Assembly: GCA_023426375.1 (NCBI GenBank)
Contig: JAFAAV010000060.1
Coordinates: 1-64,000 of the forward strand
Reading direction: 5' to 3'
Length of the DNA: 64,000 nucleotides
Source of the DNA: Actinomycetes bacterium
GTDB lineage: Bacteria > Actinomycetota > Actinomycetes > Actinomycetales > Micrococcaceae
The translations under genes were made by a program, and so were the position numbers. A model generated the notes under the pieces. The model was not told the DNA's origin. It did no database searches and saw only the letters and a program-made list of their open reading frames with translations. Shown here one piece after another: positions 35,439-45,528 of this stretch. Within the stretch, counting starts at the first letter, position 1. Each line of letters begins with the position of its first letter.

Positions 35439-36245
35439 CTAGCCCGTTTCCTCCATGTGCCGGCGAGCGAACGCCAAGGATTCGGACAACCAGGCGTCCC
35501 GCTCGTCGGCATTTTTGGATTTCCGGGTGGACACCTCGACACCCACCACACCCTGCCAGCGGGTATCTCGCAGGTACTCCAAGGTCTGAGCCACCGGCTG
35601 GACACCGTGCCCCGGGAGCAGGTGCTCGTCCGCCATGGTGGTTCCGGAACCGTCCGTCAGATGAACGTGACCCAGGCGGGAACCCAGTTCCTGCACGGCC
35701 GCCAGCGAATCCATGTGGGCGGTGGCCGCGTGGGAGAAGTCCCACGTGACCCAGTCGTAGTCCTGGCCCAGTGGACTGTAGTGCGGCGAGTACACCACGG
35801 CTTTGCGGCCGGCCACGCGCCACGGGTACATGTTCTCCACGGAAATCTTGATGCCGGTCATGCGGGAAACCTCGCGCACGCCCTGCACGAAGTTGCGCGC
35901 ATACTTCTTCTGCCATCTGAACGGTGGGTGCACCACCACGACCTCGGCCCCCACCTGCTCGGTGAGTTTCGCCGCCATCTGGATCTTGGTCCAGGCCTTA
36001 CCCCACACCTGCTGCGTGAACAGCAGCGTGGGCGCGTGAATGGTGGAGATGGGCACCTGGTATTCCTGGATGTGGTCCAGGAGCTGGTGTGTCAGCTGGC
36101 TCATGCGTTCGTGGGTGACGAGCACTTCCACGCTGTCGTAGCCCAGGCGCCGAGCGGCGTCGAACGTCTCGGGAACGCCCTTGGGGTAGAGCGAGCTGGT
36201 GGACAGCGCCACGTGCGGACGGTACAGACCCTCGGTTTGGGACAT
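35439..36245 (-). CDS. Sugar phosphate isomerase/epimerase-fold (TIM barrel) protein
   Basis: The 268-residue xylose-isomerase-like TIM barrel (AP endonuclease 2 superfamily) shows TIHAPT, VVVHPPFRW, ISVENMYPW and LGHVHLTDGSG, which carry the usual metal-binding His, Glu and Asp. It resembles Rv0498 and sits in the same order. The substrate is unknown. Its ATG overlaps the ppx stop (TAATG). Confidence 0.85.
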   Translation of the reverse strand: MSQTEGLYRPHVALSTSSLYPKGVPETFDAARRLGYDSVEVLVTHERMSQLTHQLLDHIQEYQVPISTIHAPTLLFTQQVWGKAWTKIQMAAKLTEQVGAEVVVVHPPFRWQKKYARNFVQGVREVSRMTGIKISVENMYPWRVAGRKAVVYSPHYSPLGQDYDWVTWDFSHAATAHMDSLAAVQELGSRLGHVHLTDGSGTTMADEHLLPGHGVQPVAQTLEYLRDTRWQGVVGVEVSTRKSKNADERDAWLSESLAFARRHMEETG

Positions 36246-37222
36246 TACTTGGCCACCAAATTCTTGGGGTTGACGGTGTGGATCGCTGCCCCGGTGGTCA
36301 ACCGGTCCAGTCGGCGCAGAATGAGCCCTTCGCGCAACGCCCACGGCGAGATGCGCAGGGTTCCGATATCCAGCATATCCATCGCGGTTTCGGCCACGAT
36401 AGCGCCCGCGAGTACTTGGGCCGCACGATGTTCGGAGACACCCGGCAACTCGGCGCGTTCGGACACGGTCATCGCTTCCATGCGCCGGGTCCACAACCTT
36501 AGATCCTCGGCGTGCATGATGCGCGGCACGTAGGGCCCCTGGGCCGACGGCGCCGCGCCACAGATGCGCGCAAGCGACCGGAACGTCTTGGACGTTCCCA
36601 CCGCCAGGTCCGGGCGGCCGCCCTTCTCGATCTTCTCCACGGCGGGCTTCAACGTGGCGCGCACGTGCCGGCGCAACTTCTTCACGTCCGCCGGCGACGC
36701 GACGTCGCTGCCGCCCAAGAACGTGCGGTACATGCGCCCGGCGCCCAAGGGAACCGAGGTGGCCACGGTGGGTAGCGCGTTGGTCCCCACGGCCATTTCG
36801 AAGGAGCCGCCGCCGATGTCGAAATCCATGATGCGGCCGGCGCCCCAACCGAACCAGCGGCGCACGGCATAGAAGGTGATGGCGGATTCTTGGTCACCGG
36901 AGATCTCGGTCAGGGTGACCCCCGAACGGGACTGCACGTGATCCAGCACGTCCGCGCCGTTGGCAGCCTCACGGATTGCGGATGTGGCGAAGGCGAGGAG
37001 GTCCTCGGCGTCATGCTCGACCGCGAAATCCCGCGCCTCGATCACGAACGACGTCAGCAGGTCACGGCCGTGATCGGTAATCCGGCCCTGCTCGTCCTGG
37101 TGTTCCACCAGCCGCAACGCCATTTTGTGGGACGCGTACGGTTCCGGTTTGGAACCGGGGTACACGTCCAACAGGAGCAGATGAACCGTGTTGGAGCCGA
37201 CGTCCAGGACTGAGAGCCGCAT
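36245..37222 (-). CDS. Ppx/GppA-family phosphatase
   Basis: The 325-residue ASKHA-fold protein starts MRLSVLDVGSNTVHLLL and has FDIGGGSFEMAVG near residue 145, the two phosphate-binding loops of exopolyphosphatase/pppGpp phosphatase. It lacks the extra C-terminal domains of E. coli Ppx, like Rv0496. It hydrolyses polyphosphate or guanosine pentaphosphate. AAGGA precedes the ATG. Confidence 0.9.
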   Translation of the reverse strand: MRLSVLDVGSNTVHLLLLDVYPGSKPEPYASHKMALRLVEHQDEQGRITDHGRDLLTSFVIEARDFAVEHDAEDLLAFATSAIREAANGADVLDHVQSRSGVTLTEISGDQESAITFYAVRRWFGWGAGRIMDFDIGGGSFEMAVGTNALPTVATSVPLGAGRMYRTFLGGSDVASPADVKKLRRHVRATLKPAVEKIEKGGRPDLAVGTSKTFRSLARICGAAPSAQGPYVPRIMHAEDLRLWTRRMEAMTVSERAELPGVSEHRAAQVLAGAIVAETAMDMLDIGTLRISPWALREGLILRRLDRLTTGAAIHTVNPKNLVAK

Positions 37223-37264
37223 GTCGTTCCTTCGCTGAGCCGCGGGCCGTGACCCGAGATGGGA

Positions 37265-40129
37265 CTACTTCTTGGTGGTCGAGGCCTTGCGCGTGGTGGT
37301 CTTGGCCTTGGTGCCGGCCTTGGCCTTGCTCGCGGTCTTCGACTTGGTGGCAGTCTTGGTGGTGCGGGCGCGCGTGGTGGTCTTCTTGGGAGCGGGTCCC
37401 TTGGCGCGCTTCTCGGCCAGCAGCTGTGACGCGCGAGCGTTGGTCATCTGCTCGATGCTCTCGGCTCGCGGAACCGTCACGTTGGTCTCGCCGTCCGTGA
37501 TGTACGGGCCGAAACGACCGTCCTTGATCACCATGTGCTTCTCGGTGATCGGATCCGCACCCAGATCGGCCAGCGGCGGCTTGGCGGCTTGGCGTCCACG
37601 CTGCTTGGGCTGGGAGTAGATGGTCTTGGCCTCGTCCAGGGTGATCGTGAAGATCTGGTCCTCGGAGCTGATCGACCGGGAATCCGAGCCCTTCTTCAGG
37701 TAGGGACCGTATCGCCCGTTCTGCACCGTGATGGTCTCACCGTCCGAGTCCTCACCCAGCTCACGCGGCAGCGACAGCAGCTTGAGGGCGTCGTCCAGGG
37801 TCACGTCCTGCAGCTTCATGGACGAGAACAACGACGCCGTGCGGGGCTTGGGTTTCTCGATCTTCTTGGGCTTGGGCTTGCCGTTCTTGTAGTACTCCGT
37901 GGGGATCGCGTCGAGTTCTTCCTGGGTGGGCTCGGGGATCACCTCGGTCACGTACGGTCCGTAACGGCCGTCCTTGGCCACGATCATGCGACCGGAGTCC
38001 GGGTTGAGGCCCAGCTCGCGACCGTCAGCCTTGCCGATCTCCATGAGTTCCTGGGCCTTGGCGGCGTCCAGTTCGTCCGGAGCGAGATCCAAGGGCACGT
38101 TGGCGCGGACCGGGTCGGAGATCTCACCGGTCTCGGGGTCGACCTTTCCGGCGACCTCCAAGTAGGGCCCGAACTTGCCCACGCGCAACGTGATCTCATC
38201 CGTGATGGGAATCGAGTTCACCGCGCGGGCGTCGATCTCACCCAGGTCCTCGACGATGGGCTTGAGTCCGTGTTCGGCCTGACCGTCACCGAAATAGAAA
38301 CCGGTCAGCCACTTGACCCGCTCTTCCTCGCCGCGAGCGATGCGGTCCAGGTCCTCTTCCAGCTCGGCCGTGAAGTCGTAGTCCACGTAGTCGGTGAAGT
38401 GGTCCTCGAGCAGGCGCACCACGGAGAAGGCGAGCCACGAAGGGATCAATGCGGAGCCGCGTACCTGCACGTAACCGCGATCCATGATCGTGGAAATGGT
38501 GGCCGCGTAGGTGGACGGGCGGCCGATGCCCAACTCGTCCAGGGTCTTCACCAAGGAGGCCTCGGTGTAACGGGCCGGCGGAGTGGTGGTGTGCCCATCC
38601 GCGGTGACATCGGTGGCGTCCAGGGCATCGCCCTCGGCCATGACCGGAAGGCGCTTGTCCTCATCCTTGGACTTGGTGGAAACACCCGAACTTGTCTCCG
38701 GGTTCTCGTCCTTGCCTTCCTCGTACGCGGCCAAGAAACCACGGAAGGTGATGACCGTACCGGAAGCCGAGAACTCGGCGTCGGCGCCGGACAGCTCGCC
38801 CGCGGCCGAGGATGCGGCGGCACCCAACCGGACCGTGGCGGTGGAGCCCTTGGCGTCCTGCATTTGGGAGGCCACGGTGCGCTTCCAGATCAGTTCGTAG
38901 AGCTTGAACTCGTCCACGGACAACTGCGAACGCACCTGCGACGGCGTGCGGAACGAGTCACCGGAGGGGCGCACGGCCTCGTGGGCTTCCTGCGCGTTCT
39001 TGGACTTGGAGGAGTAGATGCGCGGCTTACCGGGAACGAAGTCCTCGCCGTAGAGTTCCTTGGCCTGCTTCCGGGCGGCGTTGATCGCCTGGTCGGACAG
39101 CGCCACGGAGTCCGTACGCATGTAGGTGATGTAACCGTTCTCGTACAACCGCTGGGCCACGCGCATGGTGGTGCGGGAGGTGAAGCGCAGCTTGCGCGCG
39201 GCCTCCTGCTGCAGGGTGGAGGTGGTGAACGGTGCCGCGGGACGGCGGGTATAGGGCTTGGTCTCGAGCGACCGAACCGTGAACTCGGCGTCCTGCAGGC
39301 CGGCGGCCAGCGCCGTGGCGGATGCCTCGTCCAGGTGGACCAGAGCGCCGTCGCGAGCGGACTTGAGCTCACCGCGATCCGAGAAGTCCTTACCCGTGGC
39401 CACGCGCTGGGAATTCAAGGAGGACAAGCGGGCGGTGAAGCCGCGGCCCGCGTCCTGACCTTCGGGGCGCGCGAACGTGCCCGTGAGGTCCCAGTAGTCG
39501 GCGGAGACGAACGCCATGCGTTCGCGTTCGCGCTGCACCACCAAGCGGGTCGCCACGGACTGCACGCGGCCGGCGGACAACCCCGAGGAGACCTTGCGCC
39601 ACAGCACCGGGGAGATCTCGTAACCGTAGAGGCGGTCCAGGATACGACGGGTCTCCTGGGCATCCACCAGGTCCTTGTCGAGCTCACGCAACTGCCCAAA
39701 GGCACGCTCGATGGCCTCACGGGTAATTTCCGGGAAGGTCAGACGGTAGACCGGAACCTTAGGCTTGAGCACCTGCAGCAGGTGCCACGCGATGGCCTCG
39801 CCTTCGCGATCCCCATCGGTTGCGAGGTAGAGGGCGTCGGCGTCCTTGAGCTTGCGCCGCAGCTCCGTGACCTTCTTCTTCTTGTCCGGGTTGACCACGT
39901 AGTACGGGTCGAAACCGTGTTCCACGTCCACCGCGAACTTGCCGTACGGACCCTTCTTCATGTCCGTGGGCAGCTCAGAAGGCTGCGGCAGGTCCCGGAT
40001 ATGGCCCATGGAGGATTCGACCTCGTAGGCGTCACCGAGATAACCCGCGATCGTCTTCACCTTGGAGGGTGACTCCACGATCAGCAGGCTCTTGCCGGTT
40101 TCAGCGTTCTTGGTGGCCTTGGTTGGCAC
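37265..40129 (-). CDS. topA: DNA topoisomerase I
   Basis: The protein has about 954 residues. The TOPRIM domain begins LIVESPSKVKTIAGYLG, the active-site tyrosine is in YMRTDSVALS near residue 335, and four repeats containing GRFGPYI/GKFGPYL/GRYGPYV-type motifs follow. A Lys/Ala/Thr-rich basic tail of about 50 residues, typical of actinobacterial TopA, replaces the zinc fingers. It relaxes negative supercoils. GAGGAG favours the GTG at 40129 (family start VPTKA) over ATG 40144. Confidence 0.94.
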   Translation of the reverse strand: MPTKATKNAETGKSLLIVESPSKVKTIAGYLGDAYEVESSMGHIRDLPQPSELPTDMKKGPYGKFAVDVEHGFDPYYVVNPDKKKKVTELRRKLKDADALYLATDGDREGEAIAWHLLQVLKPKVPVYRLTFPEITREAIERAFGQLRELDKDLVDAQETRRILDRLYGYEISPVLWRKVSSGLSAGRVQSVATRLVVQRERERMAFVSADYWDLTGTFARPEGQDAGRGFTARLSSLNSQRVATGKDFSDRGELKSARDGALVHLDEASATALAAGLQDAEFTVRSLETKPYTRRPAAPFTTSTLQQEAARKLRFTSRTTMRVAQRLYENGYITYMRTDSVALSDQAINAARKQAKELYGEDFVPGKPRIYSSKSKNAQEAHEAVRPSGDSFRTPSQVRSQLSVDEFKLYELIWKRTVASQMQDAKGSTATVRLGAAASSAAGELSGADAEFSASGTVITFRGFLAAYEEGKDENPETSSGVSTKSKDEDKRLPVMAEGDALDATDVTADGHTTTPPARYTEASLVKTLDELGIGRPSTYAATISTIMDRGYVQVRGSALIPSWLAFSVVRLLEDHFTDYVDYDFTAELEEDLDRIARGEEERVKWLTGFYFGDGQAEHGLKPIVEDLGEIDARAVNSIPITDEITLRVGKFGPYLEVAGKVDPETGEISDPVRANVPLDLAPDELDAAKAQELMEIGKADGRELGLNPDSGRMIVAKDGRYGPYVTEVIPEPTQEELDAIPTEYYKNGKPKPKKIEKPKPRTASLFSSMKLQDVTLDDALKLLSLPRELGEDSDGETITVQNGRYGPYLKKGSDSRSISSEDQIFTITLDEAKTIYSQPKQRGRQAAKPPLADLGADPITEKHMVIKDGRFGPYITDGETNVTVPRAESIEQMTNARASQLLAEKRAKGPAPKKTTTRARTTKTATKSKTASKAKAGTKAKTTTRKASTTKK

Positions 40130-40249
40130 GGTACTCCTCGTCATGACCCGTGGAATCGAGCGGGTCTGGTCCTTCCAATGGGGGCTGCACGAAATCCCCC
40201 GTGGTTATTCACCGTCTCACAAGAGAGGTTTTACCACTTATTCAGGTGC

Positions 40250-40684
40250 TCAGGCCGGATCGTGATCCGGCTCGGTGGTCATGGTGAATTCGCGGCCCGT
40301 GGCCGAGTCAACATCGATGACCACAAAGTGGTACTTGTACGTGGGTGCCCAGGGCTTCAGCGGAAGCTGCTCAGCGGCTTCGCGTTCGGCCTGGGTCTCC
40401 AGACGACGTGCGCGGCCGTGGACCACCACGGACTGCACGTGGTCACCGACCACACGGTCCACTTCGAAGGCCACGTGGTTGTTGACCACCAGGCTCGCGA
40501 GCTTGGTGCCCTGCGCGGTACGGAAATAGAGTTTACGGTCCTTCGCCACATAGTTGACTGGGAAAATGTCAACCATACCCGCGGCCTGCACGGCCAGGCG
40601 GCCGAACGGAAGCTCCCCCAGAAGCTCCCACACCGCGGTGGTGTCGAGGGGCAGAATCGGATTAAAGGTTTCGCCAGTGCTCAT
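40250..40684 (-). CDS. Pyridoxamine 5'-phosphate oxidase-fold protein (first copy)
   Basis: The protein has about 144 residues starting MSTGETFNP. It has the split-barrel flavin/cofactor fold seen in GRLAVQAAGMVDIFPVNYVA and YFRTAQGTKLASL. It is related to the 42426 protein. The cofactor (FMN, F420 or heme) cannot be decided. It follows the methyltransferase by 10 bp. Confidence 0.8.
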   Translation of the reverse strand: MSTGETFNPILPLDTTAVWELLGELPFGRLAVQAAGMVDIFPVNYVAKDRKLYFRTAQGTKLASLVVNNHVAFEVDRVVGDHVQSVVVHGRARRLETQAEREAAEQLPLKPWAPTYKYHFVVIDVDSATGREFTMTTEPDHDPA

Positions 40685-40694
40685 GACTTCAGTC

Positions 40695-42422
40695 TTACAC
40701 TTCCACCAACAGGCCGTGGGTGATGAGTGCCCTGATTTCACGTAACAATCGCTCCGACGGGCCGTTTTCCCATCCCAACAGCGACCCCAGGGCGGTCAAG
40801 ATCTGACGTGCCGTGAGCTCGCCGTCGCACACGCCTACAAAACCGGCAGCCTCGCTGCTGAGCACCACGGTGCGCCGCAATCCACCGCCCTGCCGCAACA
40901 GGATCAGCGCCGGATCTTCGGCCCCGGGGCGGCCGTGCCGTTCCTCGGTGACGTCCTGGGCGACGTCGTAATGCTTATCCTGCCAGGCATCATCGTGGAC
41001 GACGCCGCTCGCAGCCTCCCCGCGATACATCGCCTCCGCGCGCGGCCACTCCGCAGCCAGGGTGGCCGCGATGGGTTGCTGGATGGGGTGATCGATGTGC
41101 TCGAAGATCCGCAGCACCTCGTTCTCGGGACGCAGTGTCTCGGGCCGAGCCAACCGAACCATGCCGAAGCCCACCGAGCCCACGTGACGCGAGGTGAAGT
41201 CCGCGAGATAGTCGCGGTAGGCGGCGTCATAGGCTTGGAAATCTCGCTGCTGGGAGGCATCGCGCAACCAGGTTTCCGCGTACTCGCACACGTCCTGGAT
41301 CTCGCGTTGGATGACCCACGCCCCGGTACCCGGGGCGATCCACTGCTCAACTCGCTCGGACCAGATCTTCTCCGGCTCGGTGTCCGGCGTGTCGGGGATT
41401 TCCCAGTTGGCCAGCAAATGCGCGGTGGCCCCCGGGGCCATCACTGTGGGCAGGGCCGTGATCAACTCGGACACAAGACGGTCTCCCGCCTTGCCGCCAT
41501 CGCGATAGGTGAAGCGATCCTCGTCAGTTTCGTTGCTGCGGCGAGGAGTGATCACGAACGGTGGGTTGGAGACCACCAGGTCGAATTCCTGGCCCGCCAC
41601 CGGCTCGAGCAGGCTGCCCTGCAGAAGCGTGACGCGAGCTTCGAGGTCGAACGGGTCCAGGTCCAGAGCGCGGGCGTTGAGCAGCAAGTTGAACCGGGTG
41701 GTGGCCAAGGCACGATCGGACAGGTCGGTGGCCGTCACGTGGCGGGCATGCGAGAGCAAGTGGAAGGTCTGGATGCCGCACCCTGTGCCAACATCCAGCG
41801 CAGTATCCACCTCGCGTCGCTCAGTGGAACGGACCAAAGTCAGGGACGCGCCACCGATGCCCAGCACGTGGTCTCGGCGCAATACACCCGGGCGCTGGAA
41901 GGCTCCGAGGTCGCTGACCACGTAGAGCTCGCCTGCCACGTCAGTGGAGTAAGGGCGCAGGTCCACGGAGGCGCGTACCAGTTCGGTACCGACCGTGCCG
42001 TCACTAGCGCCGCCGTTGTCGCGGGTGCCATTGGCCGTACTTATGTCGGTGGGCACGAGACTGCCAGTCGAGCTGTCCTCGTTTTCCAGGAGGCCCAGAC
42101 GTGCGAGACCCGCGGCACCCACGGTGGGCAGAGCGACGTCGACGTCCGCGGCGGGAACAGCGTCACCCAGGAGGAAGAGCGCGATGACCGTGGCCAGACG
42201 CGGCTGCCTCTCGCCCACGTGGTCGAGGGCAACGCGCGCCGGAACCGGCTGTTCCCGCAACCATGCGTCCATGGCACGGTCACCGAGCAGATCGGTGACC
42301 CCATCCACGGTGAACTGGCTGGCCGTCAGATCCCCGTGGAGATCCAGAACGAGCTGAGGGTCTTGTGAGCGCGGCGAATCGGCCACCGCGCTGAACGGCA
42401 CGGCAGCGGGAGAGTCAGTCAA
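40695..42422 (-). CDS. Class I SAM-dependent methyltransferase (large, NPPF type)
   Basis: The 575-residue protein has an N-terminal domain of ~190 residues, a Rossmann methyltransferase core with DVGTGCGIQTFHL near residue 215 and the catalytic VVSNPPF near 285, and a C-terminal winged-helix-like region. The NPPF tetrad is found in N-methyltransferases acting on glutamine, adenine or guanine, so a nucleic acid or protein substrate is likely. It belongs to a large actinobacterial family. It is flanked on both sides by PPOX-fold genes. A DUS-like 13-mer lies at 40998. Confidence 0.82.
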   Translation of the reverse strand: MTDSPAAVPFSAVADSPRSQDPQLVLDLHGDLTASQFTVDGVTDLLGDRAMDAWLREQPVPARVALDHVGERQPRLATVIALFLLGDAVPAADVDVALPTVGAAGLARLGLLENEDSSTGSLVPTDISTANGTRDNGGASDGTVGTELVRASVDLRPYSTDVAGELYVVSDLGAFQRPGVLRRDHVLGIGGASLTLVRSTERREVDTALDVGTGCGIQTFHLLSHARHVTATDLSDRALATTRFNLLLNARALDLDPFDLEARVTLLQGSLLEPVAGQEFDLVVSNPPFVITPRRSNETDEDRFTYRDGGKAGDRLVSELITALPTVMAPGATAHLLANWEIPDTPDTEPEKIWSERVEQWIAPGTGAWVIQREIQDVCEYAETWLRDASQQRDFQAYDAAYRDYLADFTSRHVGSVGFGMVRLARPETLRPENEVLRIFEHIDHPIQQPIAATLAAEWPRAEAMYRGEAASGVVHDDAWQDKHYDVAQDVTEERHGRPGAEDPALILLRQGGGLRRTVVLSSEAAGFVGVCDGELTARQILTALGSLLGWENGPSERLLREIRALITHGLLVEV

Positions 42423-42425
42423 CGC

Positions 42426-42890
42426 TCAGTGACCCAGGCGGAACTTGCGGCCGGTAATACGAGTGGGGGTGATCTCCACGAACTCGAGCTTCTCGGTCTC
42501 GAGCCACGGACGCAGGCCCAGCGACTCCACGCGTTCGATATCCTCGGTTTCCGTCAGCATCCGAGCGGTACCGCGGACCACCACGGAGTGGGCCTCGGAA
42601 CCGGTGGCGCGGTCGATCTCAATGGTCACGTTGGGGTTCAGCTGCAATTTGAGCACCTTGGTGCCCTTGGCCGAGCGGAAGTAGAGGCGCTCGCCGTCGG
42701 TCACGATGTTCAGCGGGGTGATGTCGATTTCGTCACCGTCGCGAGTGGCCAGTCGGGCGAAACGCGCCTGCTTGAGCAGATCCCAACTCTCCTGCTCGGA
42801 CAGCTCCTGGATGGGCGGCTGCTTGGGCTCGTCCTGTTCATCGTGCGACTTGGCAATGTTCATGGGTTGTCCCTGCTCCGGAGTGCTCAT
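42426..42890 (-). CDS. Pyridoxamine 5'-phosphate oxidase-fold protein (second copy)
   Basis: The 154-residue split-barrel protein has LATRDGDEIDITPLNIV, YFRSAKGTKVLKLQ and VVVRGTARML, the same layout as the 40250 protein. The start at ATG 42890 is supported by AATTAT 6 nt upstream. The frame extends upstream to 42953 without support. It ends 3 bp before the methyltransferase start. Confidence 0.8.
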   Translation of the reverse strand: MSTPEQGQPMNIAKSHDEQDEPKQPPIQELSEQESWDLLKQARFARLATRDGDEIDITPLNIVTDGERLYFRSAKGTKVLKLQLNPNVTIEIDRATGSEAHSVVVRGTARMLTETEDIERVESLGLRPWLETEKLEFVEITPTRITGRKFRLGH

Positions 42891-43122
42891 ATCCCCATAA
42901 TTCCATGCGCGCCGCGTCCACGGGGAGACCAGCACCAAAAAGGCGCAGATCACGGCCGTGTGACGCGCCGGAGCACGCTGTGGAGGGCGCGTGACACGGG
43001 CGACGGTAGCGGCGTCGTCGGCTTCGAAACGCGTAGAGATCGCGAGCAGCTCAGGTGAGCGGCGCCGTGGGCGCAGACCGGGAGCGGCTTATCCGTGTTG
43101 CCGCGTGCGGAAGAATGGGGGC

Positions 43123-45471
43123 GTGAGTTTTTCCCAGGACATGGTCAATCTGCTCGGCCGCGGACCACAGCCCGAGCAGGTTCGTCATGTCCGGGAGCTT
43201 CCCGCCCGCGAGGCTGAATACGCACCATGGCCCGAGTGGATCCACCCGACAGTGCGCGCGGCCTACGAGCGACTGGGGATCCACCAGCCTTTCGCCCATC
43301 AGGTGGCTGCCATGACGGCCCCGCGGCACACGATCGTGGCCACGGGGACGGCCTCCGGCAAGTCTCTGGTGTATCAGTCGCTGGTGCTCAACGCCGTTCA
43401 TCGTGGGAAGTTGGCGATCGCTTCCCGTCCCGGGCTGCTGCACCACCCCGAAGAAGCCACCGCGCTGTATTTATCGCCCACCAAGGCGCTCGCTGCGGAT
43501 CAGTTGATGTCCCTTCGGTCGCTGGGCTTCGACGACGTGCGTGCAGCCACCTACGACGGCGACACCGATACCGGCGAGCGCCGCTGGATCCGCGAGCACG
43601 CGGACGTGATCCTCTGCAATCCGGACATGCTCCATCACGGGGTGTTGCCCAACCACACGGGCTGGTCGCGGTTTTTCCGGCGGTTGCGGTACGTGATCAT
43701 CGATGAAGCCCATTCCTATCGGGGTGTGTTCGGGTCCCACGTGGCCGTGCTCATGAAGCGCCTCAAGCGGGTGGCCGCACATTACGGGGCGGACCCGATT
43801 TTCGTGGGGGCCTCCGCCACGAGTGCCTCCCCGCAGGAATCCTTCGCGCGGTTGATCGGCGCCTCGCCCGCCGAGGTGACGGCCGTGGAACGCGATACCT
43901 CGCCGCACGGATCGCGCACCGTGGTGCTATGGGAACCGGAGCAATCGCCGGGAGGGTCCGATAACGACGCGCCCTCACGACGCACGGTCACCGCCGAATC
44001 CGCAGACATGCTCACCGACCTGGTGCTGCAACAGATCCGCACTATCGCGTTCATTCGGTCGCGCCGGGGTGCCGAGACGATTTCCCAGATCGCGCACCGG
44101 CAACTCGAAGAGGTTGACCCGTCGCTGGCGCATCGCGTGGCGGCGTATCGGGCGGGTTTCCTCCCGGAGGAACGTCGGGAACTGGAACAGGCCCTGCGCG
44201 ACGGTCGCCTGTTGGGTGTCGCGAGCACTTCCGCCCTGGAGTTGGGTATCGACATCGCCGGGCTCGACGCCGTTCTGGTCGCCGGGTGGCCCGGCACCCG
44301 GGCCTCGTTCACACAACAAATCGGCCGTGCGGGACGAGCCGGTCAACATGCGCTCGCGGCGCTCATTGCCGGAGACGATCCGCTCGATACCTACCTGGTG
44401 AATCATCCCGAGGCGATTTTCGATGTGCCGGTGGAAGCCACGGTGTTCGAGGCCTCCAACCCGTATGTCTTGGCCCCGCACCTGTGCGCCGCGGCAGCCG
44501 AACTCCCTATCCGGGCCACAGAACTCAAGCAGTTCGGGCCCACCGCCCACGACGTAGTGCAGTCCTTGGAAGCCGCCGGCCACTTACGACGCCGCCCGAG
44601 CGGCTGGTTCTGGACGCGTTCCGAACGCCCGGCGGACATGGTGTCCATCCGATCCGGAGACGGTGGACCGGTGCAGATCATGGACTCGGAGACCGGTGCC
44701 GTTCTGGGAACCATGGGCGCACCACAATCCCACTATCAGGCCCACCCCGGAGCCGTGTACGTGCATCAAGGCCGCACCTACCTGGTCGAGGACCTGGACG
44801 AAGAACTCAATGTGGCCTCCGTGCGTCATGCGTTCCCGGATTTCTACACGGTGGCCCGCGACGTGACCGAGGTTCGTGTGCGCTCCGTGGCCGATACCCA
44901 GCGTTGGGGTCCCATCACCATTCACCGCGGTGGCGTAGACGTGACGACCCAGGTGATCAGTTTCCAGCGCAAACTCACCGCCTCCAACGAGGTGGTGGGT
45001 GAGGAGCCGTTGGAACTGCCGCCACGGCAGCTGGCCACCACCGCCACATGGTTCACCGTGGACCAGCCTCAACTCGCCGCCATGGGAATCGAGGAACCGG
45101 ACATCCCTGGTTCGCTGCACGCGGCCGAGCACGCCATGATCGGTCTGCTTCCCTTGTTGGCATCGTGTGATCGCTGGGACGTGGGCGGGTTGTCCACCGC
45201 GTTGCACGTCGACACAGAGCTGCCCACCATTTTCGTGCACGACGGTCACCCCGGCGGTGCTGGTTTCGCCGAGCGCGGTTACGACATGTTTCACCGCTGG
45301 ATCACGGCCACCCGGGACGCCATCGCGGCATGCGAATGCGAGACCGGCTGCCCCTCCTGTGTGCAGTCTCCCAAGTGCGGAAACCGCAACAATCCGCTGG
45401 ACAAGGCCGGTGCGCTCAAGCTGTTGAACGGGTTGCTGCGGTTCGCTCCGGCTGCCACATCAGCGGAATGA
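43123..45471 (+). CDS. DEAH-box helicase with DUF1998 zinc domain (MrfA/Hrq1-like)
   Basis: The protein has about 782 residues: Walker A ATGTASGKS near residue 74, IIDEAHSYRG near 194, helicase C-domain with QQIGRAGRAG, and a C-terminal DUF1998/MrfA zinc-binding domain with the four-cysteine cluster CECETGCPSC...CGN. Relatives such as Bacillus MrfA and yeast Hrq1 act in DNA repair. It corresponds to Rv3649 and, as in mycobacteria, sits between topA and the Tad locus. Start is GTG 43123; the frame opens earlier at 42991. Confidence 0.9.
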   Translation: MSFSQDMVNLLGRGPQPEQVRHVRELPAREAEYAPWPEWIHPTVRAAYERLGIHQPFAHQVAAMTAPRHTIVATGTASGKSLVYQSLVLNAVHRGKLAIASRPGLLHHPEEATALYLSPTKALAADQLMSLRSLGFDDVRAATYDGDTDTGERRWIREHADVILCNPDMLHHGVLPNHTGWSRFFRRLRYVIIDEAHSYRGVFGSHVAVLMKRLKRVAAHYGADPIFVGASATSASPQESFARLIGASPAEVTAVERDTSPHGSRTVVLWEPEQSPGGSDNDAPSRRTVTAESADMLTDLVLQQIRTIAFIRSRRGAETISQIAHRQLEEVDPSLAHRVAAYRAGFLPEERRELEQALRDGRLLGVASTSALELGIDIAGLDAVLVAGWPGTRASFTQQIGRAGRAGQHALAALIAGDDPLDTYLVNHPEAIFDVPVEATVFEASNPYVLAPHLCAAAAELPIRATELKQFGPTAHDVVQSLEAAGHLRRRPSGWFWTRSERPADMVSIRSGDGGPVQIMDSETGAVLGTMGAPQSHYQAHPGAVYVHQGRTYLVEDLDEELNVASVRHAFPDFYTVARDVTEVRVRSVADTQRWGPITIHRGGVDVTTQVISFQRKLTASNEVVGEEPLELPPRQLATTATWFTVDQPQLAAMGIEEPDIPGSLHAAEHAMIGLLPLLASCDRWDVGGLSTALHVDTELPTIFVHDGHPGGAGFAERGYDMFHRWITATRDAIAACECETGCPSCVQSPKCGNRNNPLDKAGALKLLNGLLRFAPAATSAE

Positions 45472-45528
45472 GCGCTAAGCAGTGTCCGAGGGCGTACGAA
45501 TAACTCTCCTCATCGATATCGAACTGCA

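Noticed and set aside
37535..40072. 845-codon plus-strand frame opposite topA
   Set aside because: Antisense shadow of a high-GC gene. topA has all its motifs on the other strand.
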